Shown: piece after piece, positions 58,596 to 64,000 of the stretch
Layout of the letters: each line of letters starts with the position of its first letter
Position numbering within the stretch: the stretch's first letter is position 1
Source: CAHJXF01 sp038240015
GTDB lineage: Bacteria; Pseudomonadota; Gammaproteobacteria; Burkholderiales; Burkholderiaceae_D
DNA length: 64,000 bases
Direction: 5' to 3'
NCBI GenBank assembly: GCA_038240015.1
Contig: JBBSEF010000002.1
Coordinates: forward strand, 1 to 64,000
Notes under the pieces: model-generated
Seen by the model: only the letters and a program-made list of their open reading frames with translations
Database searches by the model: none
What the model was told of the DNA's origin: nothing
Program-made: the position numbers and the translations under genes

Positions 58596-59171
58596 CTACT
58601 CGCGCGCGTTCAACGCGAAGTCGATGACGTCATCGATGATGGTCTCGAAGTCGGACAAGCCGTGGTCGCTGCCTTCGATGACGAGGCGCCTGACGTTCGA
58701 ATAGCGCGCGACCATCTCGCGCCAGTCGAGCACTTCGTCGCCGGTCGCAGCCACCAGCAGATAACGCTCGGGCCGCGTGATCGCATCGACGCTCAGGTCC
58801 CTGAGTTCGTCGAGAAACACGGGCTCGATCTCGACGGTCTCGTCGCTGTGATAGACCGTCTGCGGCCCCAGATGATGCGCAAGATCGCGGTCGGGGTTGA
58901 CCGCCGGATTGAGCAGCACGACGCGGCAATCGACTTGCTCCGCGATCCACGTCGCGTAATAGCCGCCGAGCGACGAACCGATGATGGCCAGCGGTTGCGC
59001 GTTGCGTCGCATCGCGAGCTCCGCAATCCTGCGCGCAGCCTCGCACGGGGAGACCGGCAACTGCGGACACAGATAGTCGGCCGCGAGCCCGCGTTGTTCA
59101 AGGCGCGCCGCGAGTTGCCGCGCCTTGATCGATCGCGGCGACGAACGAAAGCCGTGCAGATAGAGAATCAT
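58596..59171 (-). CDS. YqiA-like esterase
   Basis: A 191-residue alpha/beta-hydrolase. LYLHGFRSSPRSIKARQL near residue 3 and IIGSSLGGYYATWIA near 64 (nucleophile Ser) are its marks. A C-terminal GDEVLDWREM and GSDHGLSDFE supply the catalytic Asp and His. It matches the YqiA/YcfP group, carboxyl-esterases of uncertain physiological substrate. It is downstream of mpl and upstream of marC on the same strand. Confidence 0.9.
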   Translation of the reverse strand: MILYLHGFRSSPRSIKARQLAARLEQRGLAADYLCPQLPVSPCEAARRIAELAMRRNAQPLAIIGSSLGGYYATWIAEQVDCRVVLLNPAVNPDRDLAHHLGPQTVYHSDETVEIEPVFLDELRDLSVDAITRPERYLLVAATGDEVLDWREMVARYSNVRRLVIEGSDHGLSDFETIIDDVIDFALNARE

Positions 59172-59193
59172 CCGGCGAATCGATCATGCGACA

Positions 59194-60687
59194 TCACGCC
59201 GCGGCCTTGCGCGCGGCACGCAGACGCAGCGCGGCAAGCAATCGTTCGTGTATGCCGCCGAAGCCGCCATTGCTCATGATCAGCACATGGTCGCCCGGCT
59301 GCGACGCGATCACGATCGCCGCGACGAGTAGATCGATGTCGTCGAAGACCATCGCCTTCGAGCCGTTCGCGTTGCGAATGCGGTCATCGCCTCGATTGAG
59401 GGGTTCGAGTGCGGCCGCGAGGTCCCAACCGAGCGCGTCCCTGCCTGCTTTGGCGCCGTAACCGAACACGCGATCGGCAGCCGCGAGACTTGCAGGCAGC
59501 GCGGCCTTCATCGCTCCCAGCTTCATGGTGTTCGAACGCGGTTCGATGACGGCCACGATGCGTTGCCGTGAAGCCTCGCCGCCCATGGTTTCGACTGATG
59601 CAGCGAGCTTGCTGCGCAGTCCCGCGACGGTCGTCGCGATCGCCGTCGGGTGATGTGCGAAGTCGTCATAGACCGTGACGCCATCGACGGTGCCGCGCAC
59701 TTCCATGCGGCGCTTGACGCCTTCGAAGCGATCGAGCGCTTTGCACGCCTGTTCGGTCGAGACACCGACATAGCGCGCGGCAATCACCGCAGCGAGCGCG
59801 TTGGCACGGTTGTGAGCGCCTTGAAGATTCCACGCTATGCCTGCTTCGACGTGGTCATCGCGCAGAACTTCAAAGCCCGACGCGCATGTTCGCGCCGACC
59901 AGCGCGCGCCTTCGCCCGCACCGTCCCGCGCACCTCCCTGCGCACCTTCGTCAAAGCGCTCGACGTTCGACCAGCAGCCGCGTGCGAGAACACGGGCCAG
60001 CGCTTCGCTTTCACCATTGATCACGAGCAGGCCTTGCGAAGGCACCGTGCGAACGAGATGATGAAACTGCGTCTCGATCGCCGCGAGGTCGGCAAAGATA
60101 TCGGCGTGGTCGAATTCGAGGTTGTTGAGCACCGCGACGCGCGCACGGTAATGAACGAACTTGGATCGCTTGTCGAAGAAGGCCGTGTCGTATTCGTCGG
60201 CTTCGATCACGAAGTAAGGCGCGTCGGTAAGGCGCGCCGACACGCCGAAATCGTTCGGTACGCCGCCGATCAGAAAGCCGGGGGCGAGGCCCGCGTCTTC
60301 GAGGATCCACGCGAGCATCGAAGACGTGGTGGTTTTGCCGTGCGTGCCAGCCACCGCCAACACGGTCTTGCGCGCGGTCTTGCCCGCGAGCACGTGCTCG
60401 GCCAGCCACTGCGGACCGGAGGTGTACGGCAGCCCGCGATCGAGGATCGCTTCCATCAGCGGGTTGCCGCGCGTGACGACGTTGCCGACGACGAAGAGAT
60501 CGGGCGACAGCGCGAGCTGCGCGGGGTCCCATCCTTCGACCAGCGCGATGCCTTGCGCTTCGAGCTGCGTGCTCATGGGTGGATAGACCCCCGCATCGCA
60601 TCCCGTCACGCGATGACCCGCGGCGCGCGCAAGCACCGCGAGCCCGCCCATGAAGGTGCCGCAAATGCCGAGGATGTGGATGTGCAT
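59194..60687 (-). CDS. mpl: UDP-MurNAc:tripeptide ligase (Mpl)
   Basis: Recycles L-Ala-gamma-D-Glu-meso-DAP by attaching it to UDP-MurNAc. The 497-residue protein shows HIHILGICGTFMGGLAVLA at the start, AGTHGKTTTSSMLAWIL (ATP loop) near 113, VIEADEYDTAFFDKRSKF near 163, and FDDFAHHPTAIATTVAG near 341. It contains a short Gly/Ala-rich insert (about 243-260, EGAQGGARDGAGEGARWS) not usual in the family. Confidence 0.93.
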   Translation of the reverse strand: MHIHILGICGTFMGGLAVLARAAGHRVTGCDAGVYPPMSTQLEAQGIALVEGWDPAQLALSPDLFVVGNVVTRGNPLMEAILDRGLPYTSGPQWLAEHVLAGKTARKTVLAVAGTHGKTTTSSMLAWILEDAGLAPGFLIGGVPNDFGVSARLTDAPYFVIEADEYDTAFFDKRSKFVHYRARVAVLNNLEFDHADIFADLAAIETQFHHLVRTVPSQGLLVINGESEALARVLARGCWSNVERFDEGAQGGARDGAGEGARWSARTCASGFEVLRDDHVEAGIAWNLQGAHNRANALAAVIAARYVGVSTEQACKALDRFEGVKRRMEVRGTVDGVTVYDDFAHHPTAIATTVAGLRSKLAASVETMGGEASRQRIVAVIEPRSNTMKLGAMKAALPASLAAADRVFGYGAKAGRDALGWDLAAALEPLNRGDDRIRNANGSKAMVFDDIDLLVAAIVIASQPGDHVLIMSNGGFGGIHERLLAALRLRAARKAAA

Positions 60688-60692
60688 GAACA

Positions 60693-60730
60693 GGTCGACG
60701 CGGACGGTCGACGCGGATGTCGACGCGAAG
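60693..60730. repeat. Tandem repeat upstream of mpl
   Basis: Three units of about 13 bp: ggtcgacgcggac, ggtcgacgcggat and gtcgacgcgaag. They lie in the gap between the divergent mpl and helicase genes, 5 bases from the mpl start. Confidence 0.75.
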
Positions 60731-60772
60731 CGTGCGGATTGTATCGGAGGCGTCGTGCGCCGCCGCTCACTC

Positions 60773-60778
60773 TACAAT
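60773..60778 (+). promoter_or_regulatory. Possible -10 of the NERD helicase gene
   Basis: TACAAT lies 41 bases before the ATG at 60820; no good -35 is seen 17 bases upstream. Low certainty. Confidence 0.3.
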
Positions 60779-60819
60779 CACGCGCTTCGCCCTCTTCGAT
60801 CGAGCGTTCGTCCAAAAGC

Positions 60820-62595
60820 ATGGCTCGCATTCTTCCCGACGGCTGGGAGGCCCTCGACTTCTCCGGCTCGGCGCTACGCGAGATCGAGACGCTGCGCGTG
60901 CTGGCCGGGCTGCCCGACGATTTCACGGTGCTCCACGGCGTGCATTGGACGCGCATCGAACACGGCTGCTCGGTCTATGGCGAGATCGACTTCATCGTCG
61001 TCGCGCCCAATGGCCGCGTGCTCATGATCGAGCAGAAGTCGGGCTTTCTCGAAGAGACGCCCGATGGCTTGATCAAGGTCTATGGGTCGTTGAAGAAAAA
61101 AGTCGCGTCGCAGATCTTGCGATCGATCGACGGGCTGTTGACGCGTTTCTCTCAGTCGCGACGCGCGAAGACGCATGCGCCCGGCGATCGCGCGGTCAGC
61201 ACGCTCACACTCCGGCTCGCGATCGACTACCTGCTGTTCTGCCCCGACTACAAGATCCGCGATGCCGATCGCGCGGGGCTCTCGCCGGAACGCATCGTCG
61301 ATGCGTCTCGCGCGCCGCAACTCGCGGCCATCGTGGTCGACCTGCTCGGTCCCGAACCCCCGGCGGGCAGCGTCGACGCGGCGACCGCGTTGCGATTCTT
61401 CTCCGATGAGTTGCTGCTCGTCGCCGACGTCGGTACGTTGATCGGGCGTACCGATGCCTGGGTCACGCGGCTCGCGGGCGGGCTCGCCGAGTGGGCGACT
61501 CGCCTCGAGTTCAGTCCCTTTCGATTGCGCATTCGCGGCACCGCCGGATCGGGCAAGACGCAACTCGCGTTGCGCGTTCTCGCCGATGCGGTCGACGACG
61601 GACGCTCGGCTCTTTATCTTTGCTACAACCGCCCGCTTGCGGACCACATCGCGCGCATCGCGCCCGCAGGCTCGACGAACACGATCACGACCGCGACCTT
61701 TCACGGCTTCGGCGATCGGCTGCTGCGCGCGAGCGGCGTCGATCCCGATTTCAATGCGAAGGATTTGTACACACAACTCGAAGCCGCGGTCGTCGACGCG
61801 CGACCGACCGACAGCGAGCTGTTCGATGTCGTGATCGTCGATGAAGGCCAGGACTTCACCGCCGAGTGGCGCGACGCGGCACTGCGCTTTCTGCGGCCCT
61901 CGGGCAAGGCCTACTGGCTCGAAGACCCGATGCAGAATCTCTACGGTCGCGAGCCGGTCGCGCTGGATGGCTGGGTCACGCTGCACACGCAGTCGAACTA
62001 TCGCAGCCCGCGCGACATCATCGATGCCATCGTTCCCTTGCTCGCGAGCGGCCTGACCGGCGAGGCCTCGTCGGACATGCTCGCGATCGAGGCCGCGAGT
62101 CCGCTGTCGGGCTCTGAGCTCGACATCACGACCTGGGCGGACGAGGACTCCGCCGTCGACATCGGCGGCGGCGGCGGATCCAATTCATCGGCGCGCCCGC
62201 TGATCGACGTGACGATGCGAGCGATCACGAAGGCCCTCGCAGCCGGTTATCGACGCAGCGACATCGCGGTCCTCACATTTGCGGGCCGCGAGCATTCGAA
62301 GCTGCTCGCGCTGGACGAACTCGGACCGCACGCCTTGCGGCGCTTCGCGGGCGTCTACGATCTGTTCGGCAATCCGGTCTATACGAGCGGAGAAGTGCTG
62401 GCCGAAACGATCTACCGCTTCAAGGGTCAGTCGGCGCCATGCGTGATTTTTACCGAGATCGACTTCGAAGCGCTCGACGAGAAAAACGTGCGCAAGCTCT
62501 TCGTGGGCGCGACCCGCGCGACCACCCGGTTGATGCTGATCATGAGCGAGCGCGCCGCGCGCATTTGTCTGGCCGATGGCTCGCATGCAGAATAG
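60820..62595 (+). CDS. NERD-domain superfamily I helicase-like ATPase
   Basis: A 591-residue protein. Residues 20-110 form a NERD nuclease-related domain (CSVYGEIDFIVVAPNGRVLM and QKSG). A UvrD/Rep-type helicase core follows: Walker A RGTAGSGKTQLA near 241-252, Walker B VIVDEGQDFT near 342, NYRSPRDI, and the arginine motif FVGATRATTRLMLI near 567. The NERD-helicase arrangement is common in bacteria and may serve DNA repair or defence. The frame is open far upstream (to 59650), but homology starts at ATG 60820. Confidence 0.88.
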   Translation: MARILPDGWEALDFSGSALREIETLRVLAGLPDDFTVLHGVHWTRIEHGCSVYGEIDFIVVAPNGRVLMIEQKSGFLEETPDGLIKVYGSLKKKVASQILRSIDGLLTRFSQSRRAKTHAPGDRAVSTLTLRLAIDYLLFCPDYKIRDADRAGLSPERIVDASRAPQLAAIVVDLLGPEPPAGSVDAATALRFFSDELLLVADVGTLIGRTDAWVTRLAGGLAEWATRLEFSPFRLRIRGTAGSGKTQLALRVLADAVDDGRSALYLCYNRPLADHIARIAPAGSTNTITTATFHGFGDRLLRASGVDPDFNAKDLYTQLEAAVVDARPTDSELFDVVIVDEGQDFTAEWRDAALRFLRPSGKAYWLEDPMQNLYGREPVALDGWVTLHTQSNYRSPRDIIDAIVPLLASGLTGEASSDMLAIEAASPLSGSELDITTWADEDSAVDIGGGGGSNSSARPLIDVTMRAITKALAAGYRRSDIAVLTFAGREHSKLLALDELGPHALRRFAGVYDLFGNPVYTSGEVLAETIYRFKGQSAPCVIFTEIDFEALDEKNVRKLFVGATRATTRLMLIMSERAARICLADGSHAE

Positions 62596-62631
62596 ATCGC
62601 CGTCACCTGCGACTCATTCATCCCTCGCCCC

Positions 62632-63285
62632 ATGCTTCCCGGAAGCCTTCCCACGCTGCGCGACCAGATCGCGGCCGTCGCTGCGCGGCTCATCGCCGAG
62701 GATGGCATGGACTACGCCGGGGCGAAGCGGCGTGCGATCCGTGAACTGGTCGGTGATGCGCGAGACAAGGTGGCCACCGACTGCATGCCCGACAATGCAA
62801 CCGTCGAAGCCGCGGTCCGCGTTCATCAGGCGCTCTTCATGGCCGACACGCAGCCGGCCCGCTTGCTGAGCTTGCGCCGCACCGCCGTCGACGTGATGCG
62901 TTTTCTCGACGCCTTCCAACCCTTCCTGACCGGCGCCGTGTTCAACGGGACCGCGGGCGAACACAGCGACCTGCATCTGCAAGTCTTCAACGACAATGCG
63001 AAGGACATCGAGATCTTTCTCTTGAATGCCGGCATCGAATTCGACGTCTCGCAGTACGAAGGCAATCGACGCGGAACGCGCGACGCGGCCGAAGTGCTGA
63101 GCTTCGTCTGGCCGCCTCGCGCGACTGCATGGCGTTCCGGCCCACAGGCGCCGACCACCGAAGCAGTCCACCTCGTCGTCCTCGATCCGCGCGACCAGCA
63201 CGCAGCGCGGGGAGCCGAGCGCGGCGACTTGCGCGCGATCGAAAACCTGATCGCCGACGATTCGACCGGGATGGTCGCGCGATGA
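62632..63285 (+). CDS. Conserved betaproteobacterial protein
   Basis: A 217-residue protein. MDYAGAKRRAIRELVGDAR near the N-terminus, HQALFMADTQPARLLSLRRTAVDVM, FNGTAGEHSDLHLQVFNDNAKDIEIFLL and FEVLSF-type segments are conserved in proteins that databases often label UDP-N-acetylmuramate-alanine ligase, a label not supported by any ligase motif here. The GT-GEHSD...L pattern has a nucleotidyltransferase-like look. The function is unknown. It lies between the helicase and TlpA-like genes. Confidence 0.75.
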   Translation: MLPGSLPTLRDQIAAVAARLIAEDGMDYAGAKRRAIRELVGDARDKVATDCMPDNATVEAAVRVHQALFMADTQPARLLSLRRTAVDVMRFLDAFQPFLTGAVFNGTAGEHSDLHLQVFNDNAKDIEIFLLNAGIEFDVSQYEGNRRGTRDAAEVLSFVWPPRATAWRSGPQAPTTEAVHLVVLDPRDQHAARGAERGDLRAIENLIADDSTGMVAR

Positions 63286-63292
63286 AAGCATC

Positions 63293-63886
63293 ATGAAACG
63301 TTCCGACAAGCTGGTCCTCTTCGCCATCGTCGCGCTGTTCGCGGTAAGCGCCGGTTCGTTCGTCTCGATGCAGCGTGAATCGCCCGCATCAACAGGGCCG
63401 AACACGGGTCCAAGCGCGGCTGCGGAAATTTTCTATACGCAGCGGCTTCCCGATGCGCTGGGTAACGAACGCGCGATGAGCGAGCATCGCGGCAAGGTTG
63501 TGGTCATCAACTTCTGGGCCACCTGGTGTGTGCCATGCGTCGAAGAGATTCCGACCTTCTCGCGCGTCCATGCCGAGCACGCGGGCATGGTCGCGTTCGT
63601 GGGACTGGGCATCGACAGTCCGAGCAACATCGCCAGTTTCAACGCTCGCTTCAAACCGAGCTATCCGCTAGTTGCGGCCGGCGCCGAGGGGACCGAACTC
63701 GCGCGGGCATTCGGCGACCACGCCGGCGCGCTTCCGTACACGGTCGTGCTCGGGACCGACGGCCGCGTCATCGCGAGCCGACTCGGTCGGGTGGATGAGG
63801 CGACGCTGCAGAAATGGATCGCGCCCTTCGTCGGACCCACCAGGCAGGCCCTCTCTGCAACGCCAGTCGTACCCAGCCCGCGGTGA
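63293..63886 (+). CDS. TlpA-like periplasmic thioredoxin
   Basis: A 197-residue protein with an N-terminal membrane anchor (LVLFAIVALFAVSAGSFVS). A thioredoxin fold has VVINFWATWCVPCVEEIP near residues 69-86 with the redox pair CVPC. GALPYTVVLGTDGRV provides the cis-Pro. It would reduce or isomerise disulfides in the periplasm, for example in cytochrome c maturation. It starts 7 bases after the previous stop. Confidence 0.9.
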   Translation: MKRSDKLVLFAIVALFAVSAGSFVSMQRESPASTGPNTGPSAAAEIFYTQRLPDALGNERAMSEHRGKVVVINFWATWCVPCVEEIPTFSRVHAEHAGMVAFVGLGIDSPSNIASFNARFKPSYPLVAAGAEGTELARAFGDHAGALPYTVVLGTDGRVIASRLGRVDEATLQKWIAPFVGPTRQALSATPVVPSPR

Positions 63887-64000
63887 GTTCGCTGCCGATC
63901 GGAGCAGATTAGCCCGCGATATGTAAATTTAGCGCGGCTGCCGTGTTACGCTCGCCGCTCGTCGATTCGACGTCGATTCGAATACCAGACTGGTTTGCTA
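63887..64000. other. Non-coding end of window
   Basis: No gene is recognised. The stretch is AT-richer (gatatgtaaatttagc) and contains two adjacent copies of gtcgattcga (63961-63970 and 63972-63981). In Burkholderiales aroQ often lies downstream of such a tlpA gene, so this may be its leader. Confidence 0.45.

Noticed and set aside
59650..60819. Upstream extension of the NERD helicase frame
   Set aside because: The 390 codons before ATG 60820 are antisense to mpl and show no domain; the family starts at 60820.

Overview
The window is G+C-rich, densely coded DNA from a betaproteobacterium, most likely of the order Burkholderiales. The evidence is gene order and protein similarity: tkt-gap-pgk-pyk with fba and purC on the same strand, the run rnb-tonB-aroE-mtgA, mpl beside a YqiA-type esterase, a class II aldolase of the Calvin-cycle type, and an MaeB malic enzyme. 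No tRNA, rRNA, insertion sequence, integrase or CRISPR array was recognised.

Layout. (1) 1-3.1 kb: a membrane-protein fragment, purC, a small membrane-anchored protein and fba. (2) 3.1-19.9 kb: accessory DNA lying where pyk would normally adjoin fba. It holds a zinc-ribbon methyltransferase preceded by a duplicated piece of the fba leader; a three-gene operon for a heme-dependent N-hydroxylase, a DUF1989 protein and a PsiD-like pyruvoyl decarboxylase; a membrane alpha/beta-hydrolase; a nitrite-to-N2O module (qNOR, NirK-cytochrome c, NnrS); an sdhCDB set without sdhA; a PIN/RHH toxin-antitoxin pair; and several gene remnants (trpS, a PRC-barrel protein, a frameshifted small gene). (3) 19.9-27.2 kb: glycolytic core pyk-pgk-gap-tkt, divergent from rsmE and a YidB-like gene. 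(4) 27.3-36.9 kb: a second accessory block with a CorA-like protein, secreted RNase plus barstar, a membrane GH17-like protein, a geranylgeranyl-reductase-like flavoprotein, and a coupled HEXXH-protein/MBL-hydrolase pair. (5) 36.9-48.1 kb: maeB, an aminotransferase, a lytic transglycosylase, ubiD, SDR, hydrolase, CDF transporter and mgtE. (6) 48.1-55.7 kb: an AT-richer ArsR-type regulator with a palindromic operator, a DMT transporter, the mtgA-aroE-tonB-rnb operon, and a higBA locus whose toxin has lost its middle. (7) 55.7-64 kb: an AIM24 protein, the mpl-yqiA-marC-cupin-ridA operon, and a NERD helicase, conserved hypothetical and TlpA-like thioredoxin.

How the genes work together. Central carbon flow is represented by fba, gap, pgk, pyk, tkt and maeB. 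NirK and qNOR would take nitrite to nitrous oxide through NO, with NnrS and the ferredoxin in the same block. Cell-wall genes (mtgA, mpl, the SLT transglycosylase) are spread over the second half.

The most novel candidate is the operon at 4.3-6.8 kb, which looks like a compact pathway for N-hydroxylating and decarboxylating an amino acid or related amine. The second is the zincin/MBL pair at 33.8-36.9 kb, whose function I cannot assign. A theme of the window is decay by internal deletion: trpS, higB and perhaps sdhA have all lost interior sequence while their neighbours remain intact.
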